16,188 bases of DNA from Gp13-AA77 sp035516075 (GCA_035516075.1 DATJAQ010000136.1:1-16188); one strand, 5' to 3'. Counted from the first letter of the stretch, positions 6,365 to 13,635 are shown. Notes: a model not told the origin generated them from the sequence alone. Made by a program: numbers and translations.

Positions 6365-7873
6365 CTATGGGTCTGTCGCGCTGGAACCCTTCTGGCGAGA
6401 CTTGAGGAAGGCCACCACGGCGGCGTCATCCGCGTTGCGGGGCAAGCCTCTTGGAAAATTGTCTTCGAGCCAGTTCACCAACTCCTGCTTGTAGAACCGG
6501 TTGTTTTCAACCGCATCCAGAAAAAACCCGAAGGCCTCCAGCCGCCCTTTCCGCGCAAGTTCCTCGGCGCAGTTAGTCCGCACAAAGACATACGGCGAAC
6601 CGGACATCCCTCGCTCAAGGTACGGAATCGCGCCATCGCCGTACGCGTGCATGAGCGCGTAAGGCAGCTCCGCCACGTCGCTGCCGTCCGGGTCGGGATC
6701 TCCGGGCTTAAGAAGGAACTCACCGAGGCGCGGGAGGTCGCGTCTGTCCCCGATCCAGGTGAGCGACGTGAGCGCCTGCTCGCGTTCCTGCTCGGGCCGT
6801 TCAGCCAACTGCCACAGCAGGGCGCGCGCCGCATCGGTCTTCACATACCCGAGATAGACTGCCAGCGGAGCCATCACCTCCGGGCCACGGCTCGCCAACG
6901 CGGGAGCCGCAGCCAGCACGGCTTCGTCCGCCCGCCCGGGCACCGGCGAAGAGGCCGGCCAGGAGAAGTTCCCGGGGTGAGCCAGATAGCCGAGCAGCGT
7001 GAGCGTGTCAGCCACGCGTTTGTCGTCGGACGATTGCAGGTCAGGCTGGATCGCGCCGATCACGTCCCACCCCCACGCCTGCTCCCACGGCGCATTGGTG
7101 GACAGGAGCGTCGCCACGCTGCCGCTCGCGCCGCGATGGCGTACCAGATCGAGCGCTTCACCGAGCACGTCGTCTTCGCGGAACAAGCCCAGGCCCCCGA
7201 GAGCGCAGTTGCTCACCACCGGGTCAGGCGAATACAACTGCTCCGCAATCCGGTGAAGCGCTCGGGGATCGGGAGCCGCCGCCAGCAGCGTGGGCAAATA
7301 GTCGCCCACCAAAGGTCCCGCATCGTGCGGCGGCCTCGCGAGCTGCCTGTGCAGCCAGGCTTCCCTCTGGTCCGTCGTTGAGGGCTTCAATTCAAAAGTC
7401 AACCAGTCCGATTGCGCCACCACCACCGCCGTCATGCGCCCGCCGGCGAAGGAGTGGCGCACCACAGTCCAGCGCACCGCGTAAAGTCCCGGTCGGTCCA
7501 ATGAGTATTCGAGGTGAAGCGGAAGCCGATTGATGGGCGAGCCTGCGGGCGCGATCCATCCGTCGAGGATGCCCCCTGCGTCGCCGCTACCGTACCAGTG
7601 CCCAGTCGTCTGCGGATTGAGGATGCTGCCATTCCGTTTCAGCTCGATCCGGTTCGGACCAAAATCTCGTGGATCTTCACGGTACGGATAGTGAGCGTAA
7701 AGAAAAGACTCTTTGAGATCCGCGTGGAGCCAGACGGGAAGCTTTGTGTATGCAGGTTGCTCAACGTAGATTCTAAACTTCTCCGGCGGCGGCTTTTGAG
7801 CATGGCTCATCAACGGCGCCACCATCGCCGTCACCGCCAGCATCGCGAAGCCCCGTTGCAAAACGGCAGCCAT
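6365..7873 (-). CDS. Secreted HEAT-repeat-like protein of unknown function
   Basis: Exported protein of 502 residues. The signal peptide is residues 1-25 (AAVLQRGFAMLAVTAMVAPL core, cut after SHA). Residues about 30-165 look beta-rich and Ig-like (RIYVEQPAY, GHWYGSGDAGGILDGWIAP, GLYAVRWTVV). Residues about 190-480 are repeated paired helices of HEAT type (ALHRIAEQLYSPDPVVSNCALGGLGLF; ALLWQLAERPEQEREQALTSLTWIGDRRDLPRLGEFLL). I chose ATG 7873 because GGGAG lies six bases upstream and the signal peptide then begins correctly; an in-frame ATG at 7891 has no ribosome-binding site. The gene runs towards the DUF4340 gene and no T-tract terminator is visible in the 49-nt gap. HEAT-like surfaces usually bind proteins; no enzyme motif was seen. 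Confidence 0.82.
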   Translation of the reverse strand: MAAVLQRGFAMLAVTAMVAPLMSHAQKPPPEKFRIYVEQPAYTKLPVWLHADLKESFLYAHYPYREDPRDFGPNRIELKRNGSILNPQTTGHWYGSGDAGGILDGWIAPAGSPINRLPLHLEYSLDRPGLYAVRWTVVRHSFAGGRMTAVVVAQSDWLTFELKPSTTDQREAWLHRQLARPPHDAGPLVGDYLPTLLAAAPDPRALHRIAEQLYSPDPVVSNCALGGLGLFREDDVLGEALDLVRHRGASGSVATLLSTNAPWEQAWGWDVIGAIQPDLQSSDDKRVADTLTLLGYLAHPGNFSWPASSPVPGRADEAVLAAAPALASRGPEVMAPLAVYLGYVKTDAARALLWQLAERPEQEREQALTSLTWIGDRRDLPRLGEFLLKPGDPDPDGSDVAELPYALMHAYGDGAIPYLERGMSGSPYVFVRTNCAEELARKGRLEAFGFFLDAVENNRFYKQELVNWLEDNFPRGLPRNADDAAVVAFLKSRQKGSSATDP

Positions 7874-8235
7874 CCTCGGCTCCCAAGGCATAGATGCAGG
7901 AGCCGCGGCATCCGTTTTGTCCAGGCGTTGCCGGCCGGAAGTAGCGCGCCGTCTAGGCCGACTGGGGCTGCGCCGGCCACCCGGCCGGTTCGCCTGTGGT
8001 ACCCTTCCGATGCTGTGCCCTCAATCATCGGCCAGAAGACCGTGTCCCCTACGATCTCAATGCCGTCCGCCATCGACCCCATCCGGCTCGCCGGCAATCG
8101 GCGTGGCGGGATCACTTCAGCCAGTGGCGCGCCCAGCTTCGTGATGACAGTCGGCGTGTTCGTCTCGTTCACTTGCTCGATCAGGCCAGAGCAGTTGGCC
8201 CTGAATCCCAAAATTGAGACGCTGCGTACCTTCAA
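7831..8235 (-). pseudogene. Decayed Phd/YefM-type antitoxin, no toxin partner
   Basis: The first ~50 residues from TTG 8235 match the Phd/YefM antitoxin pattern: KVRSVSILGFRANCSGLI, then EQVNETNTPTVITKLGAPLAEVIPP, then a GSMADGIEIVGDTV stretch like the GSM-x-G-x-x-x-I-x-GDIV tail of VapB-like antitoxins. Such proteins bind their own promoter and neutralise a toxin. After GDTVFWP the frame stays open for about 80 more residues of unrelated, low-complexity-looking sequence and overlaps the start of the next gene by 43 nt, which suggests the true C-terminus was lost by a frameshift or deletion. The start is also poor: no ATG and a weak TGGCGG in front of TTG. A good ribosome-binding site with ATG (8261) lies upstream but in another frame that stops after nine codons. 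No PIN or RelE toxin follows. Confidence 0.5.
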
Positions 8236-8276
8236 CCGCCAGGGTGCCAATACGATACCATGGCCCTCACCTTCTA

Positions 8277-8317
8277 ACGCGGCGCGATATCCGCCGCGTG
8301 CGGCTCGCGCTTTTTTT
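8277..8317 (+). terminator. Rho-independent terminator with two competing hairpins
   Basis: GCGCGA (8282-8287) pairs with TCGCGC (8305-8310), enclosing an inner GCCG-CGTG-CGGC hairpin, and is followed at once by seven T (8311-8317). An overlapping alternative stem, ACGCGGCG (8277-8284) with CGCCGCGT (8292-8299), is perfect over 8 bp and cannot form together with the first. The orientation is +, yet no + strand gene precedes it. Confidence 0.6.
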
Positions 8318-8318
8318 C

Positions 8319-8347
8319 TTGACTTGGTTCGCCTGTTACCGTATAGT
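8319..8347 (+). promoter_or_regulatory. Near-consensus sigma-70 promoter
   Basis: TTGACT (8319-8324), 17-nt spacer, TATAGT (8342-8347), each five of six to consensus with ideal spacing. It begins two bases after the T-tract of the terminator at 8277-8317 and points at the short ORF starting at 8366. It is the best-scoring promoter by eye in the window. Confidence 0.55.
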
Positions 8348-8365
8348 ACTGGAGAGTTAAGCTGA

Positions 8366-8593
8366 ATGAGGAACTATGGCACCGCGACCGGCGCACAGAC
8401 CCAACTCGACACGAGCCGCCAGCAACTGCGCGCGTTCGGACGTGTCGATGTGGCGCTCGAGGAGAAGAGAAATCGCGCTTTCCTCGAAAAACGAACGAAG
8501 CCGGAATGTGCTTTAGAATCAATAGGCCTTGCAAAACGAACCTACCATATATCTGAATACAAGCAACTTAACTTAAAGTTCATGTTAACATAA
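8366..8593 (+). CDS. Short hypothetical ORF spanning a composition break
   Basis: Seventy-five codons from ATG 8366, about 12 nt after the expected transcription start of the promoter at 8319. I do not recognise the product. The first ~45 residues (NYGTATGAQTQLDTSRQQL, FGRVDVALEEKRNRAFLEK) are hydrophilic, charged and probably helical, and encoded in GC-rich DNA like the rest of the window. The last ~28 residues are encoded by AT-rich DNA, so the frame may be a gene fragment running on into unrelated sequence. A second ATG at 8376 in another frame is preceded by GAGG and gives 46 codons, so the correct frame is uncertain. TCGAGGA (8457-8463) and TCCTCGA (8481-8487) form an inverted pair inside it. 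There are no domain motifs and no signal peptide. Confidence 0.3.
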   Translation: MRNYGTATGAQTQLDTSRQQLRAFGRVDVALEEKRNRAFLEKRTKPECALESIGLAKRTYHISEYKQLNLKFMLT

Positions 8594-8735
8594 TCAAAAT
8601 CAGCGAGTTACACAGATCAAAAAACCCTGGTTACGCGCTAACCTACCATCTAATTGAAAACAAAACACTTATCAGCCGTATCCCGGCATCAAGCTGACCG
8701 GAGAGGACTTATCTTATTTTGCTGGGAGCAATAAT
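8505..8735. other. AT-rich island with imperfect direct repeat, no complete gene
   Basis: The base composition drops to roughly 40% GC by eye in a window otherwise well above 60%. It contains two related 32-bp stretches starting AACCTACCAT at 8539 and 8640 (identical over the first 10, about 25 of 32 in total, 101 bp apart) and a perfect 10-bp palindrome ATGTTAACAT (8582-8591). No transposase or recombinase is encoded here. The origin (insertion scar, transferred DNA or a regulatory region) is undecided. Confidence 0.5.
8539..8671 (+). repeat. Imperfect 32-bp direct repeat pair
   Basis: Copy 1 is 8539-8570 and copy 2 is 8640-8671. Both begin AACCTACCAT and end with CTTA; the middle parts share TGAA and ACAA in register. 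Confidence 0.4.
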
Positions 8736-8790
8736 GGGAAAGCTCCGGGGCCGTTCAAGGCCATGACGGCGCCGCCTCGACGCCCATAGC

Positions 8791-10014
8791 CTAATCGACC
8801 GAAGGCCTGTTGTCCGCTCGGGAGCACACCCGGTCGCCGGCCAGCTCGATCTCCATGGCCATGCCGAGCCCGCCGGAAACGCACAGGGTGGCGAGGCCGC
8901 GCCGGGCGCCGCGTTTCTTCATTTCGTGCAGCAAGGTCACCATAATCCGCGCGCCCGAGCAGCCGATGGGATGCCCGAGCGCGATGGCGCCGCCGTTTAC
9001 GTTCAGTCGCTCGCGGTCGAAGTGCAGTTCGCGGTCGCACGCCAACACCTGGGCCGCGAAGGCTTCGTTGAGCTCGACGAGATCGTAGTCTTCCAGGCAG
9101 CGGCCGTTCCGGGCGAAGAGCTTCCGCAGCGCGGGGACGGGTCCGAGGCCCATCAGCTTGGGATCGACGCCCGCAAGGGTGTAACCGGCGATGCGCGCGA
9201 GCGGCGCGCGGCCGCTGCGCGTCACCCAGTCCTCCGAAGCAAGCACCAGCGCCGCGGCGGCGTCTGTAATGCCGGAGGAATTGCCCGCCGTAACGGTGCC
9301 GCTTTTCGAAAACACCGGCGGCAGCTTGGCGAGCGACTGAGGGCTCGAATCAGGCCGCGGATGCTCATCCGTGGTAAACACCTGCTCGCCCTTCTTGTCC
9401 TGGATCGTAACCGGCGTCACCTCTTCGTTGAAGCGACGGGTTTTGAGCGCGCGTGCGGCCCGCTGCTGGCTGGTAAGCGCAAAGGCGTCCTGCTCCTCGC
9501 GCGAAATGTGGTAGCGCTCGGCCAGCAACTCAGCGGTCTCGCCCATCACCATGCGGGAAAGCGGACAAAGGAAGCCGTCCTGATACATGCCGTCCACCAG
9601 TTGCTGGTGGCCCAGGCGCCCGCCCCAGCGCGCGCCCTCCACGAAGTAGGGCACGCGGCTCATGGCCTCCACGCCGCCGGCCAGGACCACCTCGGCGCGG
9701 CCCATCACAATCTGGTCGTAGCCGAGCGCGATGGCCTTCAGCCCCGAGGCGCAGGCCTGGTTCACCGTTACGGCGGGAACCTCCACAGGCACGCCGGCGC
9801 GCACGGCAATCTGGCGGGCCGGGTTCGGACCGTTGCCGGCCTGGCGCGCGTGTCCGAAGATGGCCTCGTCAACTTCGTCTGGCTGCACGCCCGCACGCTC
9901 CAGGGCCGCCCGCGCCGCCACTACGCCAAGATCGGGCGCGCTGAATGCTGCCAGGCTGCCGCCGTATTTTCCGATCGGAGTCCGAACCGCGCTGAGAATG
10001 TAGACGTTTCGCAT
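8791..10014 (-). CDS. Acetyl-CoA C-acetyltransferase (thiolase)
   Basis: Thiolase condensing or cleaving acyl-CoAs (acetoacetyl-CoA plus CoA to two acetyl-CoA, or longer 3-ketoacyl-CoAs), cytoplasmic, 407 residues. The catalytic residues are all visible: nucleophile Cys88 in NQACASGLKA, His348 in GHPIGCSG, and Cys378 in CVSGGLGMAMEIE, at positions nearly identical to Zoogloea ramigera PhaA. VELNEAFAAQ and NVNGGAIALGHP are also present. I chose the start at ATG 10014, since MRNVYILSAVRTPIG is the family N-terminus; the GTG at 10083 would add 23 atypical residues. It lies 72 nt after a TIM-barrel gene on the same strand and may share its promoter. Biosynthetic or degradative use cannot be separated from sequence, and no beta-oxidation or PHA partner is nearby. 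Confidence 0.93.
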   Translation of the reverse strand: MRNVYILSAVRTPIGKYGGSLAAFSAPDLGVVAARAALERAGVQPDEVDEAIFGHARQAGNGPNPARQIAVRAGVPVEVPAVTVNQACASGLKAIALGYDQIVMGRAEVVLAGGVEAMSRVPYFVEGARWGGRLGHQQLVDGMYQDGFLCPLSRMVMGETAELLAERYHISREEQDAFALTSQQRAARALKTRRFNEEVTPVTIQDKKGEQVFTTDEHPRPDSSPQSLAKLPPVFSKSGTVTAGNSSGITDAAAALVLASEDWVTRSGRAPLARIAGYTLAGVDPKLMGLGPVPALRKLFARNGRCLEDYDLVELNEAFAAQVLACDRELHFDRERLNVNGGAIALGHPIGCSGARIMVTLLHEMKKRGARRGLATLCVSGGLGMAMEIELAGDRVCSRADNRPSVD

Positions 10015-10086
10015 AGGGTTGGTCACAGGGGTGCGAAGTTGCGCCGCGTCGCGGCGGCTGCGCCTCAGCAGCACGCATGCCACGAT

Positions 10087-11025
10087 CTACAGGAGCCGAA
10101 CAAGCTCGTCGATAACGCTCTGCACGCCCGCGTAGGCGTCGACGCCGCTTTCGTACTCGATGGAATGAACGCCCCGGAAGCCGGCGTCCTTCGAAATCTG
10201 CACGCATTGCTGAAAGTCGAAACCGGGCTGGCGATCCCCGGAGTCGAGTTTCAGGTCCCTGGCGTGGCAAACCGTGCGGGCGTAGCGGAACAGAAGCGGC
10301 AGGCCGCGGAGCCGGGTGGCGTTGTCCGGAAAGTCGCCGAAGTCCGGCAGGGCGCCGATAAAGGCGCCGCCCACGGCGCGAAAAATCTGCACCAGCGCCT
10401 CGGGGTGGGCGGCGCCGATATCGCCGCGGTTCTCAATCAGCACCGCCACGCTTTTGGGGCGGCCATAGGCCGCGAGTTTCCGGTAGGAGTCGATGGTGAG
10501 GCTGAGGTCGTCCGGATTCATGCCGCCGGGGTCGCAGCGCACGGAGCGGGCGCCGAGCTGGCGCGCCGTGTCGATCCAGTTCTTGCAAGTCTCGATGGCG
10601 GCGTTTCGGACCGCGGCGTCGGGATCAGACAGGCCGCCGCCGGCGCCCAGTTCCTCGATGTCCACCGCAAGGTTGATGAGCCGCGATTGTGCGGCCACCA
10701 GGTTGGACTTCAAAGCTTGCAAATAAGCCGGCTCCAGCGAGGCAAAATGCTGCGCCACGAACTCGAGGTTGTGCACCTTGTACCGGTCCGCAATGATCTG
10801 GGGGAAATCGAGCAGCACCAGGCGCTCGGAGGCCGACTTGAGGGCGCTATCCTGGGTGACGTCGAAATAACTTTTGAAGCTCCGGGTGGAAACGCACACA
10901 CGGTCGAGCGGGCTCGGCACACGATGCACGGCGCGGCGCCGCGGGTGCTGAGGCGAGGCGGGCCGCCCGGCCGCGCTGGCCACCACGCCCGCCAGGAGAG
11001 AAGAAATAAACTCACGCCTTTTCAT
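10087..11025 (-). CDS. Tat-exported sugar phosphate isomerase/epimerase-like TIM barrel
   Basis: Protein of 312 residues in the xylose isomerase-like TIM barrel superfamily (AP endonuclease 2 family). The N-terminus MKRREFISSLLAGVVASAA is a twin-arginine signal (RREFI, then a modest hydrophobic core), so it is probably exported folded. Barrel strands that usually carry metal ligands are recognisable: VCVSTRSF, NLEFVAQHF, VAVLIENRGD, IGALPDFGDF, CHARDLKLD and VHSIEYES, with Glu, Asp, His and Glu in the expected order. Proteins of this kind isomerise or epimerise sugars, but the substrate is not predictable. It is upstream of the thiolase and divergent from the glycerate kinase. An extended -10 promoter lies at 11077-11085. 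No clear Shine-Dalgarno sequence precedes the ATG. Confidence 0.82.
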   Translation of the reverse strand: MKRREFISSLLAGVVASAAGRPASPQHPRRRAVHRVPSPLDRVCVSTRSFKSYFDVTQDSALKSASERLVLLDFPQIIADRYKVHNLEFVAQHFASLEPAYLQALKSNLVAAQSRLINLAVDIEELGAGGGLSDPDAAVRNAAIETCKNWIDTARQLGARSVRCDPGGMNPDDLSLTIDSYRKLAAYGRPKSVAVLIENRGDIGAAHPEALVQIFRAVGGAFIGALPDFGDFPDNATRLRGLPLLFRYARTVCHARDLKLDSGDRQPGFDFQQCVQISKDAGFRGVHSIEYESGVDAYAGVQSVIDELVRLL

Positions 11026-11076
11026 GTCGACGCTTACGGGTTGCGCGGCAGAGTCCGCATCGCAGCCCCAAAAACC

Positions 11077-11085
11077 ATCTTAGCA
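11077..11085 (-). promoter_or_regulatory. Extended -10 promoter for the TIM-barrel/thiolase pair
   Basis: On the - strand the sequence reads TGC-TAAGAT, an extended -10 (TGnTAAGAT) lying about 50 nt before the start codon at 11025. No convincing -35 is seen, which is normal for extended -10 promoters. Confidence 0.35.
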
Positions 11086-11142
11086 TCGCGGTCCCGCAGG
11101 GCCCGAGCCGGCGGTGCATCGCGGACCGTCGTCTTCGATCCC

Positions 11143-11171
11143 TTGCCATCGCTCGCACTCTGCCCAATAAT
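11143..11171 (+). promoter_or_regulatory. Sigma-70 promoter for the glycerate kinase
   Basis: TTGCCA (11143-11148), 17-nt spacer, AATAAT (11166-11171), each five of six to consensus. The expected start point is about 20 nt before ATG 11200, with AGGCGG at 11189-11194 as ribosome-binding site. Confidence 0.5.
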
Positions 11172-11199
11172 CATCACGCGGCGCGGCCAGGCGGTTAGC

Positions 11200-12609
11200 A
11201 TGCAGGAGGCTCGCGCGATTCTGATGTCTTCAACCCCCGAGTGCCCGGGCAAGGATCGATGGCTGCAGGCTGAAGGCAAGCAGCTCGCCACGCAGATCTT
11301 CCTGAAGACCCTGGCCGCCGTCGACGTGCGCCGCACCATGCTTGCCCGCGTGAGGAAAGAAGGAGACCGGCTGGTCTTTCCCGGGTCGATTCCGGCCGCA
11401 GGCGGCTCGCCCGGCGGCCAGGATTCGGTTCCGCTCACTTCCCCGCCCCGGGTGATTGCGTTCGGCAAGGCCGCCCTTCAGATGGCGCAGAGCCTCCACG
11501 AGATTCTCGGCGGCGACATCCGCGCGGGGTTGGTGGTGGCGCCCACCGAGCCGGCGGTGCAGATCGATCGCTTCCGCAACGTCGTCGGAGGCCACCCTTA
11601 CCCAAATGCAGGCAGCCTCAAGGGAGGCCGCGCGGCGCTGGAAATAGTCACCGGCCTCAATCGTGACGACTTGGTGATTTTCCTGATTTCCGGAGGCGGC
11701 TCCGCGCTTCTCGAGCTGCCGCAAGACCCGGCCGTGACGCTGGCCGACATGATCGAATTCAACCGGCTTCTCGTCACCTGCGGGCTGCCGATCGAGCAGA
11801 TCAACGTGTTGCGTAAGCACGTTTCGGCCGTAAAGGGCGGGCGCCTCGCCCTGCGCGCGTTTCCCGCCAGGCAACTCACCGTGTTCATCTCCGACGTGCC
11901 GGAGGCCCTCGACTCGGTGGTAGCCTCGGGGCCGACGATGGCCGATCCTTCCACCGTGGACGAGTGTTACTCCATCGCCCAGGCGGGCGGACTGGCGCGC
12001 GAACTCCCGGCTTCGCTGCGGCAGCACTTCGAAGAGCGAACGCTCGAGGAGACGCCCAAGCCGGGCGACCGGCGCTTCGAGTGCTCGCATTATTGCCGCC
12101 TGCTCTCGAATCGTGACGCCGTGGAGGCCGCCCGCGCGGCGGCCGGGGAGCTTGGCTTGGTGGCCGAAGTGGACGGCGGCCCGTGGGACGCCGACTACCG
12201 CGAAGTGGCCCGAGCGAACCTGGCGGCGCTCGACGAGCTCGCGGTGCGGCATCCCGGCCGCCCAGTGTGCCTGGTGGGGGGGGGAGAAGTCACCTGCCTC
12301 GTCACGGGTCCCGGCCGGGGCGGGCGCAACCAGGCTTTCGTGCTCTACGCGGCGGGGCTCATCACCGGGCGCCATCGCGTGGTGCTGAGTGCGGGCACCG
12401 ACGGCCGTGACGGCAACAGCCCGGCGAGCGGCGCCGTGGCCGACGGCCAGACGCTGGCCCGAGCCCAATCCCTGGGGCGCGATCCCGCGCAGGACCTGGC
12501 CGCGAGCGACTCCTACGAATTCTTTCGCGCGCTGGCCGACACCTTGGAGACGGGCTACACCGGCAACAACCTGCGCGACGTCCGGCTGTGGCTGGACCTG
12601 GGATGTTGA
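11200..12609 (+). CDS. Glycerate 2-kinase, type-2 (GckA/TtuD, MOFRL family)
   Basis: Phosphorylates D-glycerate with ATP, normally yielding 2-phosphoglycerate, which links glycolate, hydroxypyruvate or tartrate breakdown to glycolysis. The protein has 469 residues, close to or slightly above the family length. Motifs in order: AFGKAA (87-92), GGHPYPN (130-136), ISGGGSALL (163-171), RKHVSAVKGGRLA (205-217), SGPTMADPST (243-252), then the C-terminal MOFRL domain with GPGRGGRNQAF and SAGTDGRDGNSPASGAVAD. Start: ATG 11200 has AGGCGG five bases upstream and a promoter 29 nt away. ATG 11224 is the alternative, but its AGGAGG is 14 bases off. The conserved core begins near residue 24. A run of nine G (12276-12284) within the frame encodes the GGG of LVGGGEV; the frame is intact. 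A larger open frame upstream in phase is antisense to the thiolase and not coding. Confidence 0.92.
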   Translation: MQEARAILMSSTPECPGKDRWLQAEGKQLATQIFLKTLAAVDVRRTMLARVRKEGDRLVFPGSIPAAGGSPGGQDSVPLTSPPRVIAFGKAALQMAQSLHEILGGDIRAGLVVAPTEPAVQIDRFRNVVGGHPYPNAGSLKGGRAALEIVTGLNRDDLVIFLISGGGSALLELPQDPAVTLADMIEFNRLLVTCGLPIEQINVLRKHVSAVKGGRLALRAFPARQLTVFISDVPEALDSVVASGPTMADPSTVDECYSIAQAGGLARELPASLRQHFEERTLEETPKPGDRRFECSHYCRLLSNRDAVEAARAAAGELGLVAEVDGGPWDADYREVARANLAALDELAVRHPGRPVCLVGGGEVTCLVTGPGRGGRNQAFVLYAAGLITGRHRVVLSAGTDGRDGNSPASGAVADGQTLARAQSLGRDPAQDLAASDSYEFFRALADTLETGYTGNNLRDVRLWLDLGC

Positions 12610-12656
12610 GCCATGGCGGGCGTTGGAAGGGCTGGCCTGCGCCACCCAGCGCCACG

Positions 12657-13556
12657 TCAAATGCTGACCAGCGCCACACCCGCCAAAATCATGACAATTC
12701 CGAGCCACTGGCGTCCGCTCAGCCGTTCGCCGAGGAAGAGCCAGGCCAGAAGCACGGCCATCGCGCCGAACAAGGAGGCAAGCACCGTGACCACCGAGAC
12801 GTGTCCCGTCGTTAGGCCGAGCGTGTTGGAGACGAAGGCCGTGGTGTCGAGGAGGGCCGAGCCCACGAGCGGCGGCCAAATACCGCCGCGAGGCAACACC
12901 GGCTGACGGCGCCGTCTGAGGGCCAGCGTGAGCAGCAGCGTGGCGCCCATCAAGCGGATCACCCACACCGGGAGCACGCCGCCCAGAGCGCCGGTAACTC
13001 TGAAGCCCAGCACCCAGAAGAGCACGCCGAAACCGAGCGCCGCAGCCAGAGCCCAGCCCACGCCGCGCTCCATCGCCGTGCCGGAGCGGGCGCGCCACGC
13101 GGCGGACGCGGAATTCGCAAGATTGCCTCTCGGCACGACGGCCAGGATCACCCCGGCCAGCACAATCCCGATGCCGCAGCCCGCCGTGGTTTTGAGCCTC
13201 TCTCCGGAAGCGAGCGCGAGAACCACGGTGAGTGCGGGATAGCTGGCGCTGATGGGCGTGACCAGAGCCAGCTTGCCGACGGCGAAAGCGCGATAGAGCG
13301 AAAGCGACGCCGCGATGTTGAGCAAGCCCGCCGCCAGCGCCCACCTCCAGTCGCGGCGGGTGGCGGCCCACAGCGCCGCCAGACTCGTTGCGTGGGGATC
13401 CCTCGCGAAACTGAGGTAAAGGCTCAGCAGGATCAGGCCGACGCACTGCATGAGGACGAAAGCTCGATAAGCGCCGATGCGCCGCGCAACCTGGCGCGCG
13501 AAGAAATCGGCGCCCGCCCAGGCGAAGGCTGCCAGCAATCCGAAGAAGATGGCCAA
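12657..13556 (-). CDS. EamA-family (DMT) transporter
   Basis: Inner-membrane protein of 299 residues with about ten hydrophobic segments, arranged as two EamA halves of five helices each. The first half (MAIFFGLLAAFAWAGADFF to AGVILAVVP) carries the typical ALVTPISASYPALTVVLA helix pair. The second (VGWALAAALGFGVLFWVLGF to IVMILAGVALVSI) carries SVVTVLASLFGAMAVLLAWLFLGERLSGRQWLG, the standard repeat ending. Family members export amino acids, sugars or other metabolites; the substrate is unknown. The start is TTG 13556 with AAGGA five bases upstream. It lies 79 nt downstream of the SDR gene on the same strand and may be cotranscribed. It converges on the glycerate kinase with a 47-nt gap that shows no T-tract terminator. 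Confidence 0.9.
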   Translation of the reverse strand: MAIFFGLLAAFAWAGADFFARQVARRIGAYRAFVLMQCVGLILLSLYLSFARDPHATSLAALWAATRRDWRWALAAGLLNIAASLSLYRAFAVGKLALVTPISASYPALTVVLALASGERLKTTAGCGIGIVLAGVILAVVPRGNLANSASAAWRARSGTAMERGVGWALAAALGFGVLFWVLGFRVTGALGGVLPVWVIRLMGATLLLTLALRRRRQPVLPRGGIWPPLVGSALLDTTAFVSNTLGLTTGHVSVVTVLASLFGAMAVLLAWLFLGERLSGRQWLGIVMILAGVALVSI

Positions 13557-13635
13557 GGGTATCCTTGAAGTGTCGAAGATCGGAGGCCGGGCGAGCGGCG
13601 CCGTCCGTTCCCGGCTCGGCGCCGGTGCAGTGCGG

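Noticed and set aside
3623..6429. Long - strand open frames opposite the GldG-like and DUF4340 genes
   Set aside because: Composition typical of antisense shadows, and the + strand products have recognisable domains and membrane anchors.
7987..8336. GGTTCGCCTGT present twice (7987-7997 and 8326-8336)
   Set aside because: Eleven identical bases in a region of this size can arise by chance, and the flanks do not match.
8580..8660. GTTA/TAAC-containing motifs that recall integron attC core sites
   Set aside because: The core patterns RYYYAAC and GTTRRRY are not met and there is no integrase.
8749..8762. GGCC-N6-GGCC hairpin after the thiolase stop as a terminator
   Set aside because: The stem is only 4 bp and no T-tract follows on the - strand.
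8926..11199. Long + strand open frame joined in phase to the glycerate kinase
   Set aside because: It is antisense to the thiolase and TIM-barrel genes, whose motifs are clear; it is an effect of GC-rich third codon positions.
12276..12284. Run of nine G as a possible frameshift in the glycerate kinase
   Set aside because: The frame continues correctly on both sides with conserved motifs; it encodes GGG in LVGGGEV.
11230..13446. 738-codon - strand open frame
   Set aside because: Antisense to the glycerate kinase and in another frame of the EamA gene; Arg/Gly/Ala/His-rich with no family motif.
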